A stretch of 64,000 nucleotides of DNA from Afipia sp. OHSU_II-C1. Its GTDB lineage: Bacteria > Pseudomonadota > Alphaproteobacteria > Rhizobiales > Xanthobacteraceae. The notes beneath the pieces were generated by a model that ran no database searches, was not told the DNA's origin, and worked only from the letters and a program-made list of their open reading frames with translations. Positions 1-8,428 of the stretch are shown piece after piece. The stretch spans positions 62,001 through 126,000 of the forward strand of contig NZ_APJI01000001.1 of the NCBI RefSeq assembly GCF_000497575.1. Direction: 5' to 3'. Every line of letters begins with the position of its first letter. Within the stretch, counting starts at the first letter, position 1. The translations under genes and the position numbers were made by a program.

Positions 1-213
1 CCAGTTGATCGGCACGGCGTAAGCGCCGAGCGTCATCACCGCATAGGCAGTCTCAAGAAACGCAATGTCGTTGCGCATCAGGATGCCGACGCTGTCACCT
101 TGCCTGATGCCGAGCCGTTCGAGCCCGCCCGCGATCAGGCGTGCACGTTCATTCACCTCGTCACGGGACTTGCGGCGCTCGCCGCTGACGATGCCCGTCG
201 CTAACCCCGACAT
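1..213 (-). CDS. Acyl-CoA synthetase (AMP-forming), N-terminal part only
   Basis: The first 71 codons of a class I adenylate-forming ligase, which activates a carboxylic acid to its acyl-CoA using ATP; the rest runs off the left edge of the window. The visible part has the family's N-terminal pattern: a helix ending in GGLERLGIRQGD, then GILMRND and LGAYAVPIN. The ATG is 11 bases after the stop of the upstream crotonase gene on the same strand, so the two are almost certainly co-transcribed and probably act in one acyl-CoA pathway. The substrate cannot be told because the AMP-binding and acyl-pocket regions are missing. I see no strong ribosome binding site, which fits translational coupling to the upstream gene. 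Confidence 0.85.
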   Translation of the reverse strand, partial: MSGLATGIVSGERRKSRDEVNERARLIAGGLERLGIRQGDSVGILMRNDIAFLETAYAVMTLGAYAVPINW

Positions 214-224
214 GTCGCAGCCGT

Positions 225-1037
225 TCAATTCGAGCCGTCGGCAAACTTCGGCGCGCGCTTTTCGATATTGGCACGCACCGCCTCTGTCTGGTTGGGCGAT
301 CCCATCAGCTTCATCTGCTCGACGGATTCCGCCAGCAGCGCCGGGCCGGGATTGGCCGTGGAGAGATTGTTCAGCATCCGCTTGATGGCGCGGATGGCAT
401 CCGGACTCTTGCCGGCGATCTCGCGCGCGGTTTCCAGCGCGACCGAACGGGGATCGTCGCAAATCCGCGTGGCCAGACCGTAGCTCATCGCGTCCTGCGC
501 GGAGAAAATCCGGCCAGTGAAAGTGAGGTCGCGCAGAATATCGTCGCGGACCAGACTGGCGAGAATCGGCGTTCCCGCCATGTCGGGCACCAGCCCCCAT
601 TTGATTTCCATGATCGACATGCGCGCGTCCGGCGCGAGAAACCGCATATCGGCGCCGAGCGCGAGCTGGAAGCCGCCGCCAAATGCAACGCCGTGCACAG
701 CTGCAATCACTGGAACCGGCAGCTGCCGCCAGCCCCACACCGCCTGTTGCGAATGATTGGTCAGGCCGTGCGTCCGCTTGGCGAGATCCCGCAGATCGCT
801 GGAGCCGTCGCCCATTGCGGCAAAACGCCCCATATCGAGCCCGGCGCAGAACGCCCGTCCCTCGCCGGACAGCACCACCGCGCGCAAGCCCTTCTCGGTC
901 TTGAGCCGCGCCGCTGTATCCACCAGCGCATTGAACATCGCCGCGTCGAGCGCGTTCATCTTGTCCCCACGGACCAGACGGACGTCGGCGACCCCCTCCG
1001 ACATCGAAACCGTGATGCGATCGTTTGCGGCAGTCAT
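225..1037 (-). CDS. Crotonase-family enoyl-CoA hydratase/isomerase
   Basis: A 270-residue protein, the usual length for a single-domain crotonase acting on enoyl-CoA thioesters in fatty- or aromatic-acid breakdown. The oxyanion-hole segments are AFCAGLDM (about 62-69) and HGVAFGGGF (about 115-123). Glu144 in MEIKWG matches the first catalytic Glu of rat enoyl-CoA hydratase. The position of the second Glu appears to be Asp170 in LRDLTFTG, so a classic hydratase is not certain and an isomerase or related activity is possible. The ATG is preceded by CAGGAGAA. It is transcribed away from the SDR gene at 1145 and runs into the acyl-CoA synthetase gene. Confidence 0.88.
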   Translation of the reverse strand: MTAANDRITVSMSEGVADVRLVRGDKMNALDAAMFNALVDTAARLKTEKGLRAVVLSGEGRAFCAGLDMGRFAAMGDGSSDLRDLAKRTHGLTNHSQQAVWGWRQLPVPVIAAVHGVAFGGGFQLALGADMRFLAPDARMSIMEIKWGLVPDMAGTPILASLVRDDILRDLTFTGRIFSAQDAMSYGLATRICDDPRSVALETAREIAGKSPDAIRAIKRMLNNLSTANPGPALLAESVEQMKLMGSPNQTEAVRANIEKRAPKFADGSN

Positions 1038-1096
1038 GGCGTTTCTCCTGTTGTTTTTGATCTCTTCTCTTTACAGGATTAGCGCATGCTGTTTTA

Positions 1097-1114
1097 ATTA
1101 ATCAACTAACTAAT
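1097..1114. promoter_or_regulatory. Candidate operator between divergent acyl-CoA genes
   Basis: The 107-base gap between the divergent crotonase and SDR genes holds an AT-rich imperfect palindrome, ATTAATCAACTAACTAAT, in otherwise GC-rich DNA. Its two halves agree at 12 of 18 positions and every mismatch is a transition. Acyl-CoA degradation genes are often controlled by TetR-type repressors that bind sites of this size, so it is a plausible operator for both directions. No cognate regulator gene is nearby. Confidence 0.35.
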
Positions 1115-1144
1115 GAAGAAAAGCAATTCTGGGAGGATTGCACC

Positions 1145-2017
1145 ATGTTCACAGATCGACTTCTCGCGGGCCGCAAGATTCTGGTGACCGGTGGCGGCAC
1201 CGGCCTCGGTAAGGCTATGGCCGCCAGGTTCCTCAGCCTTGGCGCGGAAATCCACATTTGCGGACGCCGCAAAGGCGTTTGCGAGGAAACCGCCGCCGAA
1301 CTGATGAAACTTCATGGCGGCAAGGTCACCGCTCACGGGGTGGACATTCGCGATGCCGCCGCCGTCGATGCGATGATCGAAAGCGCATTCAAGGACGGCC
1401 CGCTCACCGACCTGATCAACAATGCCGCGGGCAACTTCATTTCGCGCACCCAGGATCTGACGCCGCGCGGCTTCGACGCGGTCGCCAACATCGTGATGCA
1501 CGGAACGTTCTACGTCACCCACGCTGTCGGCAAGCGCTGGATCGCCGGCGGCCATCGCGGCAATGTCGTGTCGATTACAGTGACATGGGTGCGCAACGGC
1601 AGCCCTTACGTCGTCCCCTCAGCCATGAGCAAATCCGCGATCCACGCCATGACCATGTCGCTGGCAACCGAATGGGGCCGCTACGGCATTCGCCTCAACA
1701 CCATCGCACCGGGCGAAATCCCGACCGAAGGCATGAGCAAGCGCATCAAGCCCGGCGACGAAGCCGGTGCGCGAACCATCGCCATGAACCCGATGGGCCG
1801 CGTCGGAACCATGGAAGAATTGCAAAACCTCGCAACGTTCCTGATTTCCGGCGGCTGCGACTGGATCAACGGCGAGACCATCGCAATGGATGGCGCGCAG
1901 GCGCTGGCGATGGGCGGCAATTTCTACCAATTGCGCGACTGGAAGGATTCCGACTGGAGCGCAGCACGCGACGCCATCATGGCGCAGAACGAAAAGGACA
2001 AGGCGAAGCGCGCGTAG
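1145..2017 (+). CDS. SDR oxidoreductase resembling 2,4-dienoyl-CoA reductase
   Basis: A 290-residue short-chain dehydrogenase. The NAD(P) site is TGGGTGLG (15-22) and NNAAG is at 92-96. The region around PYVVPSAMSK, ATEWGRYGIR and the C-terminal DWINGE/DGAQ segment closely follows human mitochondrial 2,4-dienoyl-CoA reductase (DECR1), an NADPH enzyme of unsaturated fatty-acyl-CoA oxidation. As in DECR1 the usual YxxxK is SxxxK (Ser159, Lys163). The residue aligned with the DECR1 catalytic Tyr199 is Trp148, and Tyr155 lies seven residues on. Start supported by GGGAGG eight bases upstream. The divergent crotonase and acyl-CoA synthetase agree with a role in acyl-CoA catabolism; the exact substrate is open. 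Confidence 0.85.
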   Translation: MFTDRLLAGRKILVTGGGTGLGKAMAARFLSLGAEIHICGRRKGVCEETAAELMKLHGGKVTAHGVDIRDAAAVDAMIESAFKDGPLTDLINNAAGNFISRTQDLTPRGFDAVANIVMHGTFYVTHAVGKRWIAGGHRGNVVSITVTWVRNGSPYVVPSAMSKSAIHAMTMSLATEWGRYGIRLNTIAPGEIPTEGMSKRIKPGDEAGARTIAMNPMGRVGTMEELQNLATFLISGGCDWINGETIAMDGAQALAMGGNFYQLRDWKDSDWSAARDAIMAQNEKDKAKRA

Positions 2018-2065
2018 CGCCTTGCCCCGTCCACAAACAAAAAAACAAAACAGGGAGACCACTGA

Positions 2066-3292
2066 ATGCGCTTGACGAAACCGCTATGCGCCGCCGTTGC
2101 CGCAGGATTTCTGGTTGCCGCCACCGGGAGTGCGATGGCCCAGAAAAAATACGATACCGGCGCGACCGATACCGAAATCAAGATCGGCAATATCATTCCC
2201 TACAGCGGTCCCGCCTCGGCCTATGGCGTCGTCGGCAAGGCGATGGAAGGCTACTTCAAGAAGATCAACGACGAGGGCGGCATCAACGGCCGCAAGGTCA
2301 ACTTCATTTCATATGACGACGCCTACAGCCCGCCGAAAGCGGTGGAGCAGACCCGCAAGCTGGTCGAAAGCGACGAGGTGCTGCTGGTGTTCGGCGCACT
2401 CGGCACGCCGTCGAATTCTGCAATTCAGAAATACATGAATTCGAAGAAGGTGCCGCATCTGTTCCTCGCCACCGGCGCTACCAAATGGAATGATCCGAAG
2501 GCGTTTCCATGGACCATGGGCTGGCTGCCGAGCTACCAAAGCGAGGGTCGCATCTATGCGAAATTTCTCCTAAAGGAGAAGCCCGACGCCAAGATCGCCG
2601 TGCTCTACCAGAACGACGATTTCGGCAAGGACTACCTCAAGGGCATCCAGGATGGTCTCGGCGCCAAGAAGTCCATGATCGTTATCGAGGAGAGCTATGA
2701 ACTGTCCGAACCGACCATCGACTCGCACATCGTCAAGATTAAATCCCTGAACCCGGACGTTCTCGTGATCTTCACCACGCCGAAGTTCGGCGCGCAGACG
2801 ATCAAGAAGGTGGGCGAACTCGGCTGGAAACCGATGCAGATCATCACCAACGTCAGCGCCTCGACGGCAACCGTGATGAAGCCTGCCGGATTTGATAACG
2901 CGCAGGGTGTCATTTCCGCAGCCTACGCCAAGGATACATCGGACCCGCAGTGGAACGACGATCCCGGCATGAAAGAATACAAGGCCTTCCTCGCCAAGTA
3001 TGTCCCGGAAGCAAACGTCGCGGACAGCTCCGCTCTTACAGGCTACAACATGGCGCAGACCATGGCCGCAGTGCTGAAGCAATGCGGCGACGATCTCACC
3101 CGCGCCAATGTCATGAAGCAGGCCGCCAGCATCAACGGCATCCAGCAAGGCGGCATGTTGCCCGGCGTCCTGATCAAGACCAGCGCGACGGACTTCTCGC
3201 CCATCGAGCAGTTGCAGTTGATGCGCTTCAAGGGCGAGCGCTGGGAGCTGTTCGGCGCTGTGATCGACGGCGAAGCCGGAGGCGAGCGGTAA
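2066..3292 (+). CDS. Liv-type ABC transporter periplasmic binding protein
   Basis: A 408-residue protein with a Sec signal peptide (about 1-26, ending SAMAQ) and a Peripla_BP_6 fold typical of binding proteins that feed LivHMGF importers. The mature start TDTEIKIGNIIPYSGPASAYG and GKAMEGYFKKINDEGGING are family hallmarks. Ligands range from branched-chain amino acids to aromatic acids and amides; specificity cannot be read here. It follows the SDR gene by 48 bases with a GGGAG site before the ATG, so it is probably in the same transcript. Its own permease genes are not adjacent. It may use the livHMGF proteins at 7.0-10.3 kb, which have their own binding protein, or a distant set. Confidence 0.9.
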   Translation: MRLTKPLCAAVAAGFLVAATGSAMAQKKYDTGATDTEIKIGNIIPYSGPASAYGVVGKAMEGYFKKINDEGGINGRKVNFISYDDAYSPPKAVEQTRKLVESDEVLLVFGALGTPSNSAIQKYMNSKKVPHLFLATGATKWNDPKAFPWTMGWLPSYQSEGRIYAKFLLKEKPDAKIAVLYQNDDFGKDYLKGIQDGLGAKKSMIVIEESYELSEPTIDSHIVKIKSLNPDVLVIFTTPKFGAQTIKKVGELGWKPMQIITNVSASTATVMKPAGFDNAQGVISAAYAKDTSDPQWNDDPGMKEYKAFLAKYVPEANVADSSALTGYNMAQTMAAVLKQCGDDLTRANVMKQAASINGIQQGGMLPGVLIKTSATDFSPIEQLQLMRFKGERWELFGAVIDGEAGGER

Positions 3293-3333
3293 GCCCGCGA
3301 CCATGCGCACCGCGCTGACGTGACCTGAGTTGA

Positions 3334-3364
3334 GCGAGGCGGATATCGCCTAATTTCGCCTCGC
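3334..3364. terminator. Inverted repeat after the Liv-type binding protein gene
   Basis: Arms GCGAGGCG and CGCCTCGC are perfect complements, 15 bases apart, lying 42 bases after the binding-protein stop and upstream of the amidase. No clear T-run follows, so this may be a transcript-end stabiliser or a weak terminator rather than a standard intrinsic one. Confidence 0.35.
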
Positions 3365-3424
3365 CATTGCGATGCCTCCCGCTATATTGGCCACCCAAGA
3401 AGCCCATAAGCGGGAGGCGATTTC

Positions 3425-4849
3425 GTGGGATCCAGTGAAGAACTCGTGCGGGCGACGGCCTGCGACATCGTCGAACGGCTCCGCAAGAACGAGATTACGC
3501 CCCACGATCTGCTCGATGCGCTGGAAGCCAGAATTCGCAAAGTGGACGGCGGGGTCAACGCCCTCCCCATCCTCTGCTTCGACCGCGCCCGCGACCACGC
3601 CGACAAGCTGATGAAGAAGCCGGCCGGCGAGCGCGGCCTGCTTGCCGGTATGCCGGTGCCCATCAAGGACCTGACCGATGTCGCAGGTGTGCGGACCACG
3701 CAGGGATCGCCGATTTTCAAGGATGTCGTTGCGGCCAAGTCCAACATCGTGGTCGAGAGCCTCGAAACCAACGGCGCGATCGTCTACGCCAAATCCAACA
3801 CCCCGGAATTCGGCGCCGGGGCGCAGACCTTCAACGAAGTGTTCGGCGCGACGCTCAACCCGTGGAATCTGTCCCGCTCCGCATCCGGCTCCTCGGGCGG
3901 TGCCGCGGCAGCACTTGCGAGCGGCACGGCTTGGCTCGCCCACGGCACCGACGTCGGCGGCTCGCTGCGCAATCCCGCCAGCTTCTGCGGCGTGGTCGGC
4001 ATGCGCCCCAGCATCGGTCGAGTGGCGCATTCGCAAACCGCAAAGGTCGATCGCACGCTGAGCGCTGATGGTCCGATGGCGCGGAACGTTGAGGATTTGG
4101 CGCTGATGCTCGACGCCATGTCCGGCGAGCATCCGGGCGACGCGCTGTCCCTGCCTCGATTGCCGACATCGTTTCTCTCCGCAGCGCGATCCGGCGCGAA
4201 GCCGAGGCGCATTGCCTATTCCGCTACCCTTGGCATTTCGCCCGTCGACCCCGAGGTCGCCGAGATCACGCGCAAGGCCGCGCAGCGCTTTGAAGAGGCT
4301 GGCGTCATCGTCGAAGAGGCCCATCCGGATTTCAGCGAGGCGGTCGCCTGCGCCCATGTGCTGCGCGCCTACGATTATGTCCTGACCAAAGGCAAGCTGC
4401 TCAAGTCTCACCGCGACCAGTTGAAGCCGGAAGTAATCTGGAACATCGAGGAAGGTCTCAAACTGACGCTCGCGGACATCGAACGTGCCGAGGCCCAGCG
4501 CGTCACACTGATGAACCGTGCCCTCGCCTTTTTCGAGACCTACGATTTGCTGCTCTGCCCGACCACCATCGTCGCGCCGTTCCCGGTCGAGCAGCGCTAT
4601 CTCGCCGAATGCAACGGCGTGAAGTTCGACAACTACGTCGGCTGGCTCGCCATCGTGTCCGCCATCACCATTGCCTGCTGCCCGGGTCTGTCGATTCCCT
4701 GCGGGTTCACCCGCGAGAACCTGCCGGTGGGATTGCAGATCGTCGCGCCACCTCGCGGCGAGGCCCGGGCGCTCGCAGGCGGCAAGCTGCTGGAAAATAT
4801 CCTCGGGCTTGGCGCCATCACTCCGATCGATCCCCGGCCGGGCAAGTGA
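3425..4849 (+). CDS. Amidase-signature family amidohydrolase
   Basis: A 474-residue amidase-signature enzyme that hydrolyses a carboxamide to acid and ammonia. The Ser-cisSer-Lys triad is visible with fatty-acid amide hydrolase spacing: Lys81 (PVPIKD), Ser156 (GSSGG) and Ser180 (DVGGSLRNPA). It starts at GTG; GGGAGGCG lies about nine bases upstream and no in-frame ATG is better placed. The C-terminal part (CPGLSIPCGF, PVGLQIV) is also typical. It is not a GatA of a GatCAB complex as far as can be seen, since gatB and gatC are absent. It lies between a solute-binding protein and a sulfhydrylase gene, so a nutrient amide is a reasonable substrate class. Confidence 0.9.
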   Translation: MGSSEELVRATACDIVERLRKNEITPHDLLDALEARIRKVDGGVNALPILCFDRARDHADKLMKKPAGERGLLAGMPVPIKDLTDVAGVRTTQGSPIFKDVVAAKSNIVVESLETNGAIVYAKSNTPEFGAGAQTFNEVFGATLNPWNLSRSASGSSGGAAAALASGTAWLAHGTDVGGSLRNPASFCGVVGMRPSIGRVAHSQTAKVDRTLSADGPMARNVEDLALMLDAMSGEHPGDALSLPRLPTSFLSAARSGAKPRRIAYSATLGISPVDPEVAEITRKAAQRFEEAGVIVEEAHPDFSEAVACAHVLRAYDYVLTKGKLLKSHRDQLKPEVIWNIEEGLKLTLADIERAEAQRVTLMNRALAFFETYDLLLCPTTIVAPFPVEQRYLAECNGVKFDNYVGWLAIVSAITIACCPGLSIPCGFTRENLPVGLQIVAPPRGEARALAGGKLLENILGLGAITPIDPRPGK

Positions 4850-4917
4850 TCCCGAAGCGGCCTTGCAATCGACCGCCCTGCGTGAAAGATACGGCACCCG
4901 GCAACCAGAGAAGATAA

Positions 4918-6213
4918 ATGGCAGCGCCAAAACAACCTGCGTTCGATACGCTCAGCCTGCATGCGGGCCAGCATCCTGATCCGGTCACCGGCTCGCGCGC
5001 CGTGCCCATCTATCAGACGACGTCCTACGTCTTCCAGGATGCCGATCATGCTGCCGCGCTGTTCAACCTCGAACGCGCGGGCCACATCTATACCCGCATT
5101 TCCAACCCGACCATTGCGGTGCTGGAGGAACGGCTCGCGGCGCTTGAAAACGGCGTCGGCGCGGTCTGCACCGCCAGCGGCATGGCCGCGCTGCATCTGG
5201 CGATTGCGACCATTTTGAACGCGGGCGACCATATCGTTGCGTCCGCCTCGCTCTATGGCGGCACCATCAATCTCTTGACGCACACGCTGCCGCGCTTCGG
5301 CATCACCACGACCTTCGTGAAGCCGCGCGACCTCGATGGCATCCGCGCCGCGATCAAGCCGAATACCAAGCTCGTGATCGGCGAGACCATCGGCAATCCC
5401 GGCCTCGAAGTACTGGACATTCCTGCGGTCGCAAAGATCGCGCACGACGCGGGCATTCCGCTGCTGATCGACAACACGTTTGCGACGCCCTACCTCTCTC
5501 GCCCGATCGAGCTCGGCGCAGACATCGTGATGAACTCGATCACCAAGTGGATTGGCGGACACGGCATTGCCATCGGCGGCGTCATCGTTGACGGCGGCCA
5601 TTTCGACTGGGAGAAGTCCGGCAAGTTCCCAACGCTGACCACGCCTTATGCTGGCTATCACGGCATCGTCTTTAGCGAGGAGTTTGGCCCGCAGGCATTC
5701 ATCATGCGTGCCCGGGCCGAAGGCCTGCGCGATTTCGGCGCGTGCCTGTCGCCGACCAACGCATTCCAGATCCTGCAAGGCGTCGAGACCCTTCACGTCC
5801 GTATGCAGCGCCATGTGGAGAATGCCGTCGCCGTTCTGGAATTTCTTAAATCGAACAACGCCGTCGAGTGGGTGCTGCATCCGTCGCTCGACAACCATCC
5901 CGATCACGAGCTTGCCAAAAAACTGCTGCCGCGCGGAGCCGGCTCGATCATCACCTTCGGCATCAAGGGTGGGCGCGACGCAGGCCGCAAGTTCATCGAG
6001 GCGCTGAAACTCGCCAGCCATCTGGCAAACGTCGGCGACGCCAAGACGCTGGTTATTCATCCCGCCAGCACCACGCATCAGCAGATGAACGCCGAACAGT
6101 TGAAGGTCGCAGGAATCGGCGAAGAACTGATCCGCCTGTCCATCGGCATCGAAGCCGCCGAAGACATCATTGGCGACCTCGGCCAGGCACTGCGCTTTTC
6201 ACAGAAGGCTTGA
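4918..6213 (+). CDS. metY: O-acetylhomoserine sulfhydrylase (PLP enzyme)
   Basis: A 431-residue Cys/Met-metabolism PLP enzyme of the O-acetylhomoserine aminocarboxypropyltransferase type, which makes homocysteine from O-acetylhomoserine and sulfide in methionine synthesis. The N-terminal FDTLSLHAGQHPDP block and the tyrosine in IYTRISNPT are characteristic. Lys210 in NSITKWIGGHG is the expected Schiff-base lysine. The long middle insertion and about 430 residues distinguish it from cystathionine gamma-synthase (about 380-400). The start has AGAAG upstream and follows the amidase by 68 bases. The alpha/beta hydrolase begins three bases after its stop, so these two are co-transcribed. A cysteine-synthase side activity is common in the family. 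Confidence 0.92.
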   Translation: MAAPKQPAFDTLSLHAGQHPDPVTGSRAVPIYQTTSYVFQDADHAAALFNLERAGHIYTRISNPTIAVLEERLAALENGVGAVCTASGMAALHLAIATILNAGDHIVASASLYGGTINLLTHTLPRFGITTTFVKPRDLDGIRAAIKPNTKLVIGETIGNPGLEVLDIPAVAKIAHDAGIPLLIDNTFATPYLSRPIELGADIVMNSITKWIGGHGIAIGGVIVDGGHFDWEKSGKFPTLTTPYAGYHGIVFSEEFGPQAFIMRARAEGLRDFGACLSPTNAFQILQGVETLHVRMQRHVENAVAVLEFLKSNNAVEWVLHPSLDNHPDHELAKKLLPRGAGSIITFGIKGGRDAGRKFIEALKLASHLANVGDAKTLVIHPASTTHQQMNAEQLKVAGIGEELIRLSIGIEAAEDIIGDLGQALRFSQKA

Positions 6214-6216
6214 GAC

Positions 6217-7008
6217 ATGATTTTGACTGTGGACGGCGCCAAGGTTTTCGCGACAACGGGCGGCAAGTCTTTCAATCCGGAACTGCCGCTGGTGGTCTTT
6301 CTGCACGGCGCCGGTTTCGATCATTCGATGTGGGCGCTGTTCAGCCGGTGGTTTTCGCATCACGGTTACAGTGTGCTGGCGCCGGATCTTCCGGGACATG
6401 GACGCTCCGAGGGACACCTCATTTCGTCTATCGGCGGAATGGCGGACTGGACAATCAAGCTGATCGAAGCGGCCGGTGCGAAGAAGGCCGGTTTTGTCGG
6501 TCATTCGATGGGCTCGCTGATCGCGCTCGATGCCGCAGCACGCTACCCGGACAAGGTCTCCTCTCTCTCGCTGATCGGCGTCGGCGGTGCGATGCCGGTG
6601 TCCCCTGACCTGCTCAACGCAGCGAAGGACAACAACCACGATGCCATCGACATGGTGTCGATCTGGGGTTTCGGATTCGCGGCTGGTCTGGGCGGCTCAC
6701 AGGCTCCGGGCCTCTGGATGATGGGCGGCGGACAGCGAGTGCTGGAGCGCGACGCACCCGGCGTGCTCCACAACGATCTCGCGGCCTGCAACGACTACAA
6801 GGCGGCAATGGAATCCGCGGCGAAGGTCACCGCCCCCACCACGCTCATTCTCGGCGAGCGCGATATGATGACGCCGCTCAAATCGGGCAAGCAACTCGCT
6901 GCCGCGATTGCGGGGTCGAACCCGGTCGTGTTGCCCGGCGCAGGTCATATGATGACGGCGGAGCGGCCTGACGATGTGCTGAAGGCGCTGATCGCGTCAC
7001 ATGCCTAG
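6217..7008 (+). CDS. Alpha/beta hydrolase
   Basis: A 263-residue alpha/beta-hydrolase of the esterase/haloperoxidase-like group. It has the oxyanion motif FLHGAGFDHSMW, nucleophile elbow GHSMG with Ser97, a likely acid in LGERDMMTP, and the catalytic His in PGAGHMM near the C-terminus. The ATG follows the sulfhydrylase stop after three bases, which suggests translational coupling, though no pathway link to methionine synthesis is known to me. Its 3' end overlaps the convergent livF gene by 12 bases. The substrate is unknown; an ester or thioester is likely. Confidence 0.88.
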   Translation: MILTVDGAKVFATTGGKSFNPELPLVVFLHGAGFDHSMWALFSRWFSHHGYSVLAPDLPGHGRSEGHLISSIGGMADWTIKLIEAAGAKKAGFVGHSMGSLIALDAAARYPDKVSSLSLIGVGGAMPVSPDLLNAAKDNNHDAIDMVSIWGFGFAAGLGGSQAPGLWMMGGGQRVLERDAPGVLHNDLAACNDYKAAMESAAKVTAPTTLILGERDMMTPLKSGKQLAAAIAGSNPVVLPGAGHMMTAERPDDVLKALIASHA

Positions 7009-7704
7009 ATAGATGCGCCGCACTTCCGGATTGGACTTGATTTCGGCCGCGGGGCCGCTCATCACCACCTTGCCGGTTTGCAACACATAAGCGCGGTCGG
7101 AGATTTCAAGACTCTCCGACAGCCGCTGCTCGACCAGCAGAACGGTGACGCCGTTATTGCGGATCTGCTGCACCGCCTGGAAAATCTCATCGACCAGTTT
7201 CGGCATGATGCCCTGCGATGGCTCATCGAGCATCAAGAGTCGCGGCCGCGTCATCAATGCGCGGGCAATCGCCAGCATCTGCTGCTCCCCGCCCGACAGC
7301 GTTGCCGCACGCTGCGACAGGCGCTCTTCCAGACGCGGAAACAGCTTGAACACGAATTCCAGCGGGCTGTCGCGATCCGGGCTGCCGCGATGCAGGTAGC
7401 TGCCAAGCCGCAGATTGTCCGCCACGCTGAGCCGCGGAAACAACCGCTTGTTTTCCGGAACGAAGGCCAGCCCCCGCGCGGTGATCAGATGCGCCGGAAT
7501 GGTGTCGATCCGTTCGCCAACGAAATTGACCACCCCTGATTTCGGCTTCTCCATTCCGGCGATGGATTTCAGCAATGTGGACTTGCCAGCTCCGTTCGCT
7601 CCCGCAACCGTGACAATCTCGCCGGAATCGACGTTGATTGAAATATCCGAAATCGCGATCAGACCGCGATAGGCCGTAGTGAGGTTCGCGACATCAAGCA
7701 ACAC
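6997..7704 (-). CDS. livF: Liv-type ABC transporter ATPase LivF
   Basis: A 235-residue ATPase, last gene of livKHMGF. Walker A is GANGAGKS (35-42), the signature is LSGGEQQ and Walker B is LLMLDEP. The LivF ending EVRRIYLGM is present. It powers uptake of branched-chain amino acids or related compounds together with LivG at the cytoplasmic face of the LivHM channel. The start is GTG at 7704, overlapping the livG stop by 11 bases. The 3' end overlaps the convergent hydrolase gene. Confidence 0.93.
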   Translation of the reverse strand: MLLDVANLTTAYRGLIAISDISINVDSGEIVTVAGANGAGKSTLLKSIAGMEKPKSGVVNFVGERIDTIPAHLITARGLAFVPENKRLFPRLSVADNLRLGSYLHRGSPDRDSPLEFVFKLFPRLEERLSQRAATLSGGEQQMLAIARALMTRPRLLMLDEPSQGIMPKLVDEIFQAVQQIRNNGVTVLLVEQRLSESLEISDRAYVLQTGKVVMSGPAAEIKSNPEVRRIYLGM

Positions 7705-8428
7705 GATGACGATCCCCCAGATAGGCCGCGATCACCTTCTCGTCGCGCACGACTTCCTTCGGCAGTCCTTCTGCCAGAACCTTGCCGAGATGCAGCACCA
7801 CGGCACGGTCCACCAGCGGCATCACCACTTCCATGACATGCTCGACCATCACCACCGTGACGCCGGTCTCCCGCACCTTGCGGATCAATTCGACGCCAGC
7901 CGCCGCCTCACTCGGCGTGAGGCCCGTCAAAACTTCATCGAGCAGCAACAGCTTCGGTTCGGTCGCCAGCGCGCGCGCAACTTCAAGCCGGCGCTTCTGC
8001 GGCGGCGTGAGATCCGCCGCGGAGGCATCGGCATGGGCCGCAAGACCGACATAGTCGAGCACATCGAGCGCCTTGGCGCGGGCCTGCAATACGCCCGGAT
8101 AGCGCACAAACGCACCGACGGTGACATTCTCGACCACCGACATGGAATCGAACGAGCGCGGCACCTGATACGTGCGCGCAATGCCGAGATCGCAGCGGTC
8201 GGCCGCAGGCAGCGGTGTGATGTCCCGCCCGTCGAATTCGATCACGCCGAAGGACACCGGAAACGCGCCTGCGATCAGGTTGAACAGCGTCGACTTGCCT
8301 GCACCGTTCGGACCGATCAACCCAAGGATTTCCCCGCGCTTGACGTCAAGATCGATGGAGTCGTTAGCAACAAGGCCGTCGAAACGGCGTGTCACGCTGC
8401 GGCAAGTAATCAGCGGAGCCTCGCTCAT
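7694..8428 (-). CDS. livG: Liv-type ABC transporter ATPase LivG
   Basis: A 244-residue ATPase partner of LivF. The start at 8428 (MSEAPLITC) forms an ATGA overlap with the livM stop; the open frame continues far upstream inside livM but that extension is not protein-like. Walker A is GPNGAGKS. The ABC signature is degenerate: [15 protein letters not shown] replaces the usual LSxGQ form, and the Walker B region reads LLLDEVLTG with Val instead of Pro. The Walker B Asp and Glu, the D-loop region and the switch His in VMVEHVME are kept, so ATPase activity is likely intact. LivF has a canonical signature, so the pair is asymmetric. Confidence 0.92.
   Translation of the reverse strand: MSEAPLITCRSVTRRFDGLVANDSIDLDVKRGEILGLIGPNGAGKSTLFNLIAGAFPVSFGVIEFDGRDITPLPAADRCDLGIARTYQVPRSFDSMSVVENVTVGAFVRYPGVLQARAKALDVLDYVGLAAHADASAADLTPPQKRRLEVARALATEPKLLLLDEVLTGLTPSEAAAGVELIRKVRETGVTVVMVEHVMEVVMPLVDRAVVLHLGKVLAEGLPKEVVRDEKVIAAYLGDRHRVA

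Noticed and set aside
4850-4917. CACCCGGCAACCAG before the O-acetylhomoserine sulfhydrylase gene looks like part of an S-box (SAM-I) riboswitch.
   Set aside because: Only one short block matches; the rest of the SAM-I aptamer, its GA-rich core and paired helices are absent in 68 bases, and I could not match SAM-II (no GCUAAA-type element).
3350-4930. Large open frames opposite the amidase, sulfhydrylase and RND genes.
   Set aside because: They are anti-sense shadows caused by high GC third positions; their translations are rich in Arg, Gly and Ala, with no domain features.
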